Shown: piece by piece, positions 1 to 13,100 of the stretch | How the letters are laid out: every line of letters starts with the position of its first letter | How positions within the stretch are numbered: the first letter of the stretch is position 1 | Notes under the pieces: model-generated | Told to the model about the DNA's origin: nothing | Databases searched by the model: none | What the model saw: only the letters and a program-made list of their open reading frames with translations | Translations under genes and position numbers: made by a program | Assembly: GCA_031002005.1 (NCBI GenBank) | Contig: CM061919.1 | Coordinates: forward strand, 16,873,687-16,937,686 | DNA: 64,000 bases | DNA from: Vandiemenella viatica | Taxonomy: Eukaryota; Arthropoda; Insecta; Orthoptera; Morabidae | Direction: 5' to 3'

Positions 1-878
1 ACAGATATAATACAGCATTATATTACTCTAGAATAGAAAGTACAAAAGTTTTGTATGCTACCACTTCTGTGGTTTCACTGCATTTCTTAAAAATCTGGTC
101 TAGGAATAATTGCCTTTCACTATGAATGGGGTAATATGCCAATCCCGCTTTCTGTTGCTCTATATTATTATACCTAAAAACTTCAAGTTATCTATGATAT
201 TAAGGGTTGAACATCTTGCTTTATACTCATGGGTTGGCATCTACTTTATGTTTTTGTATTTTAAACTGTCATTCATCACCCCACATTGAAATAAAAGTCC
301 CATTGGATCTCTAAAAAAATTATCAGCAGACCTTTTTAATTACTTACAGATGACAATGTCAACACCAAATTATCTCAAAAATCCTGTTAACATTGTCCCA
401 AAGACATTACAAAACTGAAAGAAAGAAGTGGCCCTCATATATTCTTCCTCGTCAAATACCCAAAGAAGAATCCTGCATGCTTACAGTTAATCCTCTACAA
501 TGACACACTGTGAAGTTCCCCTTAGTAGGTAATACATCTATTCAAATCTCTTGTGATACTCCATTCACTCCAAGTTCTCATTATGACATTATTATGTGAT
601 TCTATATTGAATTCTTATTAGAAATTCAAGAAAATAGTATCAACTTATGATCATGCATTAATAACTTTTGTTGCATTATTAGAAAAATAGAGCCACTGTG
701 CTTCACATGCTGTCCCTCACAAATGTGTGTTGGTATGGAATAAGTAATTTTTTGAAAGTTTCATAATATATAAACAGAACACTAATATAAATAGACAGTA
801 TTTGATTTAGCAACTAATGGCAATATCAACAAAAGCTTCACTGTCTGCTTCAAACACAGAATCACTAAGGTCACATAC
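1..878. other. Intron sequence of Sec3, nothing recognised
   Basis: AT-rich sequence downstream of exon 9. I see no further Sec3 exon and no clear transposon. Bases 807-878 stay open in the exon 9 frame and would be translated only if the donor at 878 were not used. Confidence 0.5.
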
Positions 879-1141
879 CCTCGTGGAAGGACTTAAAACG
901 TCAAGCTGGAAGAAGCTGACACAGAAGTTTTGCTCCTCAAGGCAGACGGGCTCCAGCTGGGCAAGAACCTTCTCCAGCACTTCATCAAAGCGTTGTCGCT
1001 CTGCCTGGTCAATTTCTATTCCCCACTGATCACGTTCAATGCCTAGCAAACCAGTTGGTGCTGGGGTTTTGCCAGGTCCAAAATTTTGGGCCTGCTGTTT
1101 CAGCTTTCCAGTAATATCTTGATTTGACCCACTGCCTTTAC
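879..1141 (-). CDS. Sec3: Sec3 exon 9 (last exon in the window)
   Basis: The acceptor is ttctag at 1147-1142, and the first bases complete a glycine codon split with exon 8 (phase 1). It encodes residues 444-531, including RQRFDEVLEKVLAQLEPVCL, which aligns with the conserved LEPLCL segment of Sec3. The end at 879 uses the donor gtatgt directly after SPSTR. The reading frame stays open past this donor to a TAA at 807-809, so an unspliced form would end 23 codons later. The donor choice is an inference, because the next exon is outside the window. Confidence 0.85.
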
Positions 1142-4100
1142 CTAGAAAATAGTAAAACCTTCTATACAAATCCCTTATTCTAGTCTACAGTATGTTACAC
1201 TAGTCTAATAGTCATTAAAATTTCGGCAAATAAACATTCTATATAAAATACTCAAGACCAAGTCTGTTGAATTTTATGTTAATGTAAAAGTTAGAAAAAA
1301 TTTAGTTACTTATAATTTTCTGTTTAAATTAGATCTCTGTGGATGCAAATATCACCCACCATGAACAAAATTGAAACAGGATGTACAATTTGATAAAATC
1401 ACTGAAACTACCAACTGCAGAAATTCTAATCATGTCATATCATAATCTCTGATTAACCAAATTACAAGTACAATCAGACAATGGAGTGTTAGAAATGTAA
1501 GGACTTTCCTGACTTTTTACACCAGGTTTTGTTGGCCTTCAGTGAACAGTGTCAATCAGTCCATCAGCCAGAAATGAATCTTTGAAATCATGTTTTAAGT
1601 GTACTACATAAGACCATTAAGCACATATCCAACTTAAATTTAAATTAGACAACAAGTAATATGGGATAAAATAATAGCGTTAATTTTTTTTTTAATTTTG
1701 GAATTCATATAAAACTGCCAGAGTTATATATCAACACAAAAGGGGAAAAGGGAGGGGGGACTATAAAACCATCCGGAATTTCAGCAGGAAACTTCTATGC
1801 TTCAGCACGTTAAATTTAGCTACAGAACTCTGTGATTCTCAGTATTTCACTGTAATCTATTCAAGTATGGGTGCAGGTTACTGGCTTTGTTTCCATCAAA
1901 TAACTTATAATAATCACTTCTTTGTTACTTCTTTACAGGCTAAAGGAAACTCTTCAAGGCAAAATTCCTGTAATAAAAATATATAACAACGAAGAGTGCA
2001 CAATTTATTAACAAAGATAAACACTTACCCTTTTTCTCTCTCAGTCCAGAAATCTGTTGTTTTGCCTCTTCGAAAAATTGCTTGATATCCCGTTCATAAA
2101 GTTTGCTTAGCGAGTTTGTGTACACTTTACTAAGGGCTAAATAAGCCTTACGATCCATTGCTTTGCACCAGTGCATTAGTTCTGAGTATACTTCAAGTTC
2201 TTGATGTACAGAATTATGTCTGGGCAATAAAAGTTCATTGGCATGAAAGCTAAGGGTTTGACCAACATCATTGCCCTAGCAAAAACAAAATTATGTTATA
2301 GAATTTTCTGGGGAAACATAATAATGGTTTTCTTACATTTAACTATTTAAAGTAAGTAGATATAAATGAGCATTCAACAATATGAACTGTTCAATGGCCA
2401 GTCAAATATAAACAACACTTTTGAAATAAACATGTAGATGTGGTACGAGTGCATTGGTACACTAAATGCTACGTTTTGTTCTACAGTCATTTGTTTACGT
2501 ATTATCATGAATTTCAAGGAATTTCAAGGAATTTCAAGTGTCAATTGCATGATGCGTAACTATTAAGAAATAGCATGTGAATAAATTTTGTGAAGATTGT
2601 GTAAAAAGTTTAGCAATGACACACTTTTGAAGTCTTAAGTGTACAAGTAGCATAAATTCTTCTGTGAAAGTAGGACAGTAATTTCTAACTACACTCGCAC
2701 ACATCAACTCAAAATGAGCACCTCAACACAGACAATTCTGGAAATTAAAGACCTATTCATGAAGACACAAATAAATGTTTGTGATAATATTGCAGCAGCC
2801 AGAGTAAGTCATGGAACTGTGCAGACAATCACTAACAAGTAGTTATGTTTACACCATATCACTTCAAATTTGGAGCCAAGAATGTTGAATGCAAATCAGA
2901 GGACTTAAAAGGCTGAATTTTCTTTGAAGCTTTTAAAGTCTCTGAAGGAGACATTTTTTTTATGTGCATTCTCATATGTGATGAATCATGATACACCATT
3001 ATGGTCCTGGAATGAAGAGGTAGAGTATACAATGGCATGTAAAAGGGGAAGCAGCTGTTGAAGCCAAAAACCTATTTGTCTTCTGACATGATTCTCATGA
3101 TCATCTTTTGGAATGGTAATGGTGTTGCATATATTGATTTTCATCTTGATCGACAAACTGACAGTGCTGCACACTACTGTGAACTCTTGAGTAAGGTTAG
3201 AAAGGCTTAATGTTCTAAAAGGTGTAAGATTCAGATCTGCAGCATCCTGCTTCTGCTCCATAATCATTTATCCCACACTGTTGCTGCTACACAAGAAAAA
3301 CTGAAAGAACTGCACTGTCCAGTATAGGTTCATTCCCCCTTTAGACCAGATTTTCCAAAAAGTGATCATCACTTGTTCATCTCAACAACAACAAAAAATA
3401 GATGGAAAGAAATTTTTCAAATCTGCAGAGGTGCAAGACTTTGTTGAATTAGCTACTTACATGTCCAACAATTTTTTTATGAACAAGAGATAAGAATGTA
3501 CAGGGAATAGTGGAGGCTATTTAGAAAAATAGTTTTTATTTGTTTTACTATATACTACTTCCATGGAGACATTTTTTTAAAAATGAGTCTTGTACAATAT
3601 GCATATCAGATAAGTATTTTTTTAACACTACACAGTATTAACCGTTTCATTAAAATCATAGCTTATTTATTATCTGATACTCAAGTTAAGCAGTTCCTAA
3701 ACAGAAACCTTATGATCTTATAAATCTGATTTCTCAACCTTGTAAACAAATAAAAATATAACGAGTATAACGTATGAAGGATACTTAAAGACTGCAGAAA
3801 ACTAAGGAGTTATTCTTCCTCATGTGTCCAGATCAATGTATCTGAGCCATCCAAGAAGTTGCAGGGTGTTTTCTAAAGGAAAGCTGAGTCTAGTCGGACA
3901 AGGAAGAGATTTTTGTAGCCAGAGGCCATTACTAATTTTCATTTTCAGCCTTGCAATCAATTTATGTTTTATACAAATCACAAACCCTCAAAAACCAACC
4001 ACAGTCCAGTTCTGGTCACCCAGTATCTTCAAGGCATGGAATTAATTAACACAGTCCTTTAACGAGGTAATGATTTCCTCTGAGCCTGCCTGGAAATGAG

Positions 4101-7100
4101 AACCCTCCCCCTAAAAATCCTCCAGCACCTGCCTAGAACTTGCTTCAATAGACTTCCAAATCTCAGCCTACTCCTAGTCCATAAACATGAGCTTCCCCAT
4201 CTTACAAGACAGCCGCAAGGCTCTTTTCCTTGTAACAGATCCCACTGCAAATTTTGCAACTTGTACCATGCCTCCATCACCTTCAACAACCAGTAAACGG
4301 GGAAGGATTCCCCATCATAGGACTTGCCACTTGTGTATCCTCCCGTATATCAACTAAACTGTAACCTTTTTCCAGCCTCATTCATCAGTTACATTGGCCA
4401 TCAGAATGAACAGACATAGACAATTGGTATTCACCCCCACCCACACTTTCCGTCACGTTGATTTTCCTCTATGATGCCTTAATCAGGCAGCTACCTTATT
4501 CTACAGTTGAAGGGATATAAGCTCGAAAATTTGGCTGTCATTTGTGTTTGCATTTGTTTTGTGTGTTCACGCCACACAACCATCATCTAAGGTAAGTGGT
4601 GATTCATTTAACTAGCCTGATTTGTAATTCATATATATAAAGTTTTAGGATCCAAAGGTACTATAAAGCAGATAAATTAAACATTTGGATAGGAGAATAA
4701 TCACCGCTTACCAAAGTTGAAGGTTGCCGCACGGATAGACAAGTACACACATAGAGTGTTGAAATTTTCAGTCTATATCTCTTCATCAACGAAAGCATGT
4801 GATTAAAGCTCTGTGTGAACATGTTTATCCGTATTTTGACAGTGCGGCAACCTTCAACTTTGGCAAGCAGTAGTTATTCTACCATCCAAATGCTTAATAA
4901 GGAAAGTAAACTCAACACTTACCATAGCTGAAGGTGACATAGCTCAACAATCACAATAAGGACGAACACATGTAATGCAATATTTCAGAAATGAACCTTA
5001 TTCTTGCAAGCGATGAGATATTCAGTGAGGAGGTCGGACATGATCACACCAATGAATTGTAAGTGAAGATTGTACTGTTAAGCGAGTAATGATGACAATT
5101 CAATGTACTATAGTGTAATTAGTAAAATTATTGAGAGATATATTGTCATATAAGTGATAGGTGTCTCTACCTTGCCTAACCTAGATGGAACACTGTCAGA
5201 CACTGGCAACTTATTAGTCTCTGAAGACAAGGGACCAGTGGAGAAGGATACCCTGAACCTCTCAGAGGTTGAAGAACAGCCAGGAGGGAGTTATGAGTGT
5301 AAGAGGAAGATGTCATATATGGCAGACAGTAAGAACAATTTGTTACAACTCCTAGTGGGCATAGTAATTTCCAAGGTCTTGAAAATTTAAAAACCATGCT
5401 TTGCTGGTGGAGTGGGGGACAAGCCAATAATCTTTACTCAAACATCGAGTGAAGAGACAAGGGAATTTTTCTAGAGTCCACCAGCTGGAGGACACGTAAG
5501 CCACGGCACTGCCCTGTGGACAACATGAGGTTTGGGGCATGGAGACCAACGTGAGGGAAGACACTTCCTGCTTCAACAATAACATCAACCCGTGAGCTTC
5601 TGGGGAACTTCACTTCATCCGTAGACAAGAATCACAACTTAATGTTTGTTTGTTCTCACCACCAGTATGGCTAGACGTGCATTTTGTAACTAACGGAGAT
5701 TGTTAAATTACGTTCATAACAGGCGAACATGAATAAACAGAATAATAACTACTGTGGCTCACATGTTCATTTATGCAAGTGATCCATTTGTTAAAATTGT
5801 GCCTTTGAAGTTTCTCCTGTAATATACAATATAGTTTGAATAGTCAGTCCATAACACAGATACATAATAACTGGATGACCTGCGCCATCTGACAATATCA
5901 CAACTGCTGGGTAATCTGATGCCATGTGGATCGGGTGCTGCTGTACAACTTCCCACCACCAGAAAGCATCTACTACTTGACCTGTTACAGCATGTGTGTT
6001 GATGCTTCAGCCATTTCCACCAAATGATGGAGATTCATTACACCATGAGACTGCACGCTGCATCTATCATCCGATGGTAATAATTGAATTTCTGTCACAG
6101 TTCATCTGAATCCAGTTAAAGTCCTAATGTGATTCACTATACTTATAGAGAAATTCCATGCCCTCTCAGAGTCAGGCCATTTGTGAACTGCTAAGCTACT
6201 GTTGGTGTAATTATTAATTTTGATTATGGGCAACTTCAAGATCATCCCGAAAACTTGTGTTTTGTGTTTGTCTCAGGCATATGTTCAACATCATGTAGCC
6301 ATTTTCTTTAATAATGTATATCTCTTAATCAAGTCAGATATTAAAAGAAAAGACAGTATACAAATTGGCTGTCTCGGACCTTTTTGACTGGAGTATATCA
6401 TCCTAATTTAATTGCCAGATAGAAGTACGAAATACTCTCTTTTTTTAAGTTGTTTCTAGCACAAACAAAAAAATAATTTAAACCTTACCAAATGAATGAA
6501 AAGATTATTGAAGTGCCTTGAAACAGTCTGTGAAAATTTTGATTTCCACTTTTCAAATCTTTTTCTCTGTTCTTGAACAGCAGAGAGACGTACAAGAGCT
6601 GGATGTATTTCAGCATTCATTGCTGACAGCAAGGCTTTACCAGCAGCAATAGCATTTTGTAGCCCCTGGGGACTAGTCAAGTCTGCTTCAATCAATGACA
6701 TCTGATGCTTATGAGGCAAGTCCAGCTGAGACTGAAATATTTATTTACTGTAATTATATGCATCAAAATAAAAAAAAATATAAGAAAATGAAATGACATG
6801 AGAATAGTAACTAAGAGTATCCATTTATGTGAACCAACTAGACATGGGAAAAATAAATTCACCATAATCTAATATAAAAGTCCTACTTGAAATTTTCCAA
6901 TGTAAATAACTAAATAAATTGGCTTGCAATTAGTTCATTATTTAAATCTTATAAAGAAACAGATAATTAACTTTTTCATTGTTTTTCTTACATTCTATAC
7001 TTAGAACCAAATTTTTGCTAGTTATATTATGAGGAAAAACTTAGCTCAATTATCGTTACTTATACCTTCCTTCAGTCATAAGTAAATTTACACTACACAT

Positions 7101-10100
7101 AACAAGAACAAAGTAAAGTGAAAAAGAAATGCCACAACTGAAATATTAAGCTTTCTTTAATATGAAATCTGCACATCTTCTACACACTAACACTGGCACA
7201 ATTTCATGTTGCATGGTTTAAATTGCTGCAACACAAAACACTGATCTGGAACACACATTCAAACAAATCTGTGTACTGGCCACAAAATGAGTAATTTGAG
7301 TCAAATGAACACAGATGATTCAAGGGAAATTATTAAGCTTATTCTTATTTATTTATTTTATTTGTTGCTTTACACCTCGTTGATGTAGAGGTCATTAGAA
7401 CTAGGCAAAACACTCAGAGGTGAAGGAATGGGAAGGAATTCAGCCAAGACCTCTTGACAAAATCATTTCAAAATTTCGGGAACCCCTGAAAATATGCATA
7501 AGCAAAAAGCTTTCAGAAGTTGTTCTTCAATCTGAAGTAAAGGTGGACAGGAAAGTTAAAAAAAATATCCACCAGGATTATGGGTTGTACATATCAAGGT
7601 ACACCAGACTGTGTTGTTATTTGGTCCTTCAGGCACAACCATATCGATAACTGATGATTCAGTCACATTGCTGTTGCTTTCACTGTGGGTCTCTCATGAG
7701 GTCAACAGCAAGATGGCTCAAATTTTGGATTTCGATACATTGATATGGCTCCTACTGAGGAGGGGGGAAAAAAAAAAGACAACAAGACCGCAGAGGTTTA
7801 TGCACCCTTCGGCTTGTGTAGGTGGACACACTGGTCATCCTGATTATAGTTCTTATGTAATTTTTGTGGCCATCTATTGAGCTAAAAACATAAATTTATG
7901 AATGGAATAATATGAAAGCTGCAAGGACAGGCTTAAATAAGAAAATGGTTTGAAAAGTTGTCAGCCTAGTAAAGATTCATATATAAGTATTATCTATATT
8001 AAGATCATTACACATAATATATTGTAATGTTGTTTCAATAATAAAATTGTTTTTTATAAGAAATGCAAATCATCCCATACAGCTGCAATTACCTCTTGAT
8101 TTGGAAAAATGTGCTATTCAATGAGTAATAGTTTGAGTTTCAGAAAGAGAAAAAAGCTGGAGGAAGCTGAATCTCAGGAATAAGGCTGATGTTAAAACAA
8201 TATAGAGTTAAAATTCTTTAATTTTCTCTTAACCAGTTACTTTCATAAATGGTTTCACTGTTTTGAAAATTTATTTTTCCTTCTATAAACTCTTTTCTTT
8301 TCTAAAATTGAAAAGAATTACTTATTTTTCAATACTGATCCTAATCAATAAGTAAAAATCCCTTTAGCATCTAAAAAGACTTATATGAAAAAAAAACATT
8401 TTTGATCTGCTGTTAACATGTGCAGCAATGATCCTGTAAGAGGATTTTCAATGTGCAATTCTTCATACAATATATATCCCACATGTTCAAGGATAGTCAT
8501 GTTAATCACATTTAGTGGGCTATATGCAAGATAGGTCAAATTAATGGTGTGGCACTAGATCTTTCGAAGGCAACAGAGTGAGCCATAAAATTGTGGTAAA
8601 TAAAGTAAAAAACATTTAAATAGATGAAAAAGTGACTTACTGGGTAGAGACATTCTTAAAAGTTAGAAAGCAAAGAGTTGGGGTATGAAATGCAGTGTCA
8701 AAAGAAGTGGAAGTGAAAATAGGAGTGCCATAGGGTAGTGTATTGGGACCATTGCTATTCATCATTCCAATAAATGATTGTATTGGTCACCTTTTTCAAA
8801 GTGGTAAGTACACTCTTATCCAGCTTATCATTGAATGCAGTAGGTAAGAAAATGTGGTCTCGGACAAAGGATAGTTTCCTGCTCACAGAAACTTTAGCAA
8901 TGATTTGGCATCCTCAACATTTCATTTAAATAAAAAAGGATAACAGTAAGAACTATTGCACGATTGTCGCCAAACTTCTCTATGAAGCTGGCACAAGAAG
9001 TGATTAAAAAAAATAAAAAAATTGATAACTGAGAAGATCCACTCCATTAAATTTTATTAACTTAAAATTGGGTTCATTCTGTGCTAGAACTTCTTTGCCA
9101 AAATATTAATTTTATCATAGTGCATTAATCGGTTTAATGATTAAGAAATAAGGGGACAGTGTGTACCCAGATTTCAGATGGTTATAAAGTCATGACCCCC
9201 AATATTGTGACCTCTGACACAAGATTTTATTCTATTCTTACAGCTTTAAACAAAAGCAGTTGCAAGAGAGCTTTCATATTACTAGTGATTTCAGAAGGGG
9301 GAGGGAGGAAGATGCTGTTCCTAGCTGAATAATATATCCTACCACACAATTTAAATAATAGTTCCAGTTAAAATACTGTTAGGAAATGAAAATAAGGAAG
9401 GATAGAGAAAGTAAACTGCTCACTCTTCACAGAGGTAGGGGGGGGGGGGGGGCATGACACACAAATAAGCATGAACACATTTTACAATATACAGGGTGTC
9501 CACAAAAGGACTCCCTGATTTCAAAATTAAATATCTCGAAAACAAAGATCGATAGAGTAATGCAGTAAACGGTATGTTTATTGTGACAGCTGTAAGAAGT
9601 GTATACAGCAGTGTGAAATAATAGTTACAAAAGCTGCTAACAGATGGCACTGTAATCGCCATACGTAATGCCTAAATAGTGATCCGAAGCTCAGGGTAGT
9701 GCCAATGGTGAACATTTTGAAAACATTGTGATGTGATTGTTTGCAAAGATTGTTTTCATACTATTATTTCACTTATGTATGCTGATATGAGCTGTACAGC
9801 GTACAGCGCCATCTGTTAGCAGCTTTTGTAACTATTATTTCACACTGCTGTATACACTTCTTACAGCTGTCACAATAAACATACCGTTAGCATTCCTCTA
9901 TCGATCTTTGTTTTCGAGATATTTAATTTTGAAATCAGGGAGTCCTTTTCTGGACACCCTGTATCAGTATAAAGGGTAATTTCCTGGTGTCTGATTGAAA
10001 TGAAATCTTCAAAGGTAACCCACAGTACTGTGATGTCAAAACACTATCTGTACATTTCAATGGATAGCACCACTGTTGTCTTGAGGAGTGAATCCATCTG

Positions 10101-13100
10101 TGTCAACAAACCAACAGCAATTTTGTCAACTCCTGTGCCACACCTAGTTTTATGGTTTAGGTCGCCTGCTGCTGCTTGAGGTTAATCATCCCATCAACGA
10201 ACTGTGGATGGTTATACCTGTTTTCTCTGAAATATTACCAGTTACCAGGCATCACTAAGACAAAGGCAGCAGTCCCTGTTGATGGTATCAGGGAGACAAA
10301 TTTTGACTGCTTCCTTGATTACAGAGTCCCACAAATGTGACGTCCTGGCCAATATCTTGAGGTTGATAAAATCCACGCCATGGTAGTGATCATAAAGATA
10401 TTTGGATATTATTGATTTGTTGTACTGTCCTGGGCAGATGTGGCATTTATGACACTCACACGGGACACTGTAACAGTGATACTCTTAGGCATAGATTGTC
10501 CTTAACAGATCAGAGGCAATCCTATATTTTTGCTGGTGGCAGAAAATAGTTTTTATGGCATGCTGTATCAGGATTCTGCTATTGTTACATGAAATGATTC
10601 CTATGAATTGCAGAAAAACAGTAGCCATAGTTGTGTCACTTTGTACTAGATTGTTCTTCTCTGGCTTATATTGAATTGCCTTTTCTATTTGTTTGCTGGT
10701 GTATCCTAGCGCCTGAATAGATTTTTTTTACTTATGGCTTTACACCTCATCATCGTCGAGGTCATTAGATGCTGGATAGGACTGGGTGTCGCGTATTGAC
10801 CGAGCGAGAGTCGAACTTACCCACTGCGGGTCCGTTCCAGCGTCTACTTACTGCCAACTGAGGTACTTCCGGTTTCCAGCCGGCATCTGTAAGTTCCTAG
10901 CTGGGATAAAATACATGCACAGAAGCTTAACTGGTCTAAAATTGGGACGTAGGTGCTCCTTGAATAATGTAAAGAACTGCGGTTACTTGATTTATTCGGC
11001 GAGAGCAGTTGTATGGTACAATTACAATCGACTGGTACATAAAATCAGCATTCCTGGTATTAGAATGATGGACCATAGGATCCGATGTTGAGACAGAAAT
11101 GCATCACAAGCCAGCAGAGGGAGGATTCTTGGAAAAATGCCCAAAATGGCTTGATTAGACCGTTACAGGTTCTCACTACTAAAAATCACATCGCAGACTG
11201 GGGCGAATCGTGCGCGCAAAGAGGCGCCCTCGATTCCGGAAGGTGGGGAAAGCCTTCCTCTCATTGGCTGACAGTCACTACGAACATGCGTGTGTATCAC
11301 GTGCCCATAGTGTGTTAGCCTCATGTACTCGTCGTGCTGTGTAGCTTTCCCACAGTAAGAACTGCTAGGCCAGCGGTGTCGTGTACTAGCGGTGTAACCT
11401 TCCTGCTACCGTGCTGGCTTGAAAGTACTCTGCCTTCATTATTACTAAACTCTATACTAACATCTATATAGAAATCAGCTACCGCGACAGGGGACAAGGA
11501 ATGGGAAGGAATTTGGCCATGGCCTTTAGAAGGAAGCATCCTGGCATTTGCCTGGCGTGATCTGGGGAAACCATGGAAAACCAGAATCTGGATGCCCGAA
11601 TGGGGATTCGAACCAGTGTCCTCCGTCAATACATCTCTCTCATGTTCTAACTCCTGTGGTAGTATGTCTTTGTCGGAAACCACCCTTGCCCTATGTACAA
11701 GTGTAATTAACACAGTGCTAATCTGCACAGGATGGTGGAAAATCGTTGCTCCAAGTTACTGGTGTGGTACAATTTTCTGTACACACTATGGCCTAGCATT
11801 CCAGCCAGATTTCTTTCAATTAAGATGTCAGGTAAAGGGAGATGACTGTGCGTTTTCACTTCAATGATAAAATTTATGCTGGGATGAACTTCATTAAGAT
11901 ATTTCAAGTATTTATTTAAAGTCTGGTTGCCATGGAGCCACATGTCACCACCATATTGGAAAAAGCATATAAGCTTTACAACTGTTACTTCCAAGGATTT
12001 TTCTTCAAATTGCTCTATGTACAACCTGGCAACCATAGTAGAAACTGGGGACTCCATGGTAACTGTATCCACTTTTTAATAGGATTTCTTTCAGTATGTG
12101 AAATTTGTGAATATCAGCACATGTTTGAATAGATCTACAATGGCTGGTTCAAAATGGTGGTTCCAGTATATCTTTCAACGGGACATTACGTCAAAAATGT
12201 CCATTATGTCTGAGTCATTCAGTTTCTTGGTCTTGACGATCTTCACAAATTCTGTGAAATTTTTGATTTGTTCGTCACAAAGGCTACTAGAAGGACTTAA
12301 AAGATTGGTCAGATATTTTGCCAGCGGGTAATTCAATGCAATAAATTATTACTGGTGAGTGTCTGCCAAGGTACACTTTCTGTCTGTTTCTTTGGCAGTC
12401 TGTACAGCCTGGGTGATCTGGCAGCACAATGACTGATTCTTGTTGGTTTATGCATAAAATTCAGTTTTGTTCAATAGTGCCATTGTTTTCTTCTCAATAC
12501 TGTTGTTAGGATTGTTGCCCAACCAGTAGGAGGTGAAACATGGCAAGGGGATCAGATGTGTTCACACTGAGATCAGCGATAAGGTGGGAAGTGTGGGAAG
12601 AAATAGACAATCATTACTTACAGAAAAGTATTATCTCTGGAAATGCCATAAGAAGTAATAAAACAACAAAAACTAAGATCTGGATCGGAAAAAATTACAT
12701 AAATAAAAAATGTATATAATAAAAATAAGTGAAAAGTTTACCAGTGGGGTCTTATTGTATATTAAGACAAAGGAGATGTCTGGTGTAATTGAAATGATTG
12801 TAGGCTAGTTAGGGAGCGTCCATAAACTATGTGACTCGGTCTAGGGGGGAGAGGGGGAGGTTGGCTGGAAAGCTATGCTGGGCTACACGGGGGGAAAGGG
12901 GGAGGGGTTTCCAAGCCAGGCCACATAGCTTTTGATTCCTATTATTCATCACAGTTAAAATAATGTACAGAACATACAACAGCATGTTAATATTTATTTC
13001 TGTCATTTAATTACCCCTGTATGTAATTTACGATAGTCTGACAAGAGAAAACAGTGCAAAATGTCTTCTGGAATCAACAGCGAAAAAAGCCAAGTGCTAT

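Noticed and set aside
817..1029. Plus-strand ORF of 70 codons
   Set aside because: Antisense shadow of Sec3 exon 9.
2511..2540. Three tandem gaatttcaag units, possible CRISPR-like or regulatory repeat
   Set aside because: Ten-base direct repeat without spacers, a simple local duplication in an intron.
5176..5640. Overlapping ORFs on both strands in a less AT-rich block
   Set aside because: No domain, splice support or similarity that I recognise. Frames overlap and none stands out.
6720..6731. Alternative splice acceptor for Sec3 exon 7 six bases downstream
   Set aside because: Using it would drop two codons that align with other Sec3 proteins. It remains possible as a minor variant.
10786..11091. 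101-codon ORF in the CpG-rich insert
   Set aside because: No recognisable motif. High GC makes long open frames likely by chance.
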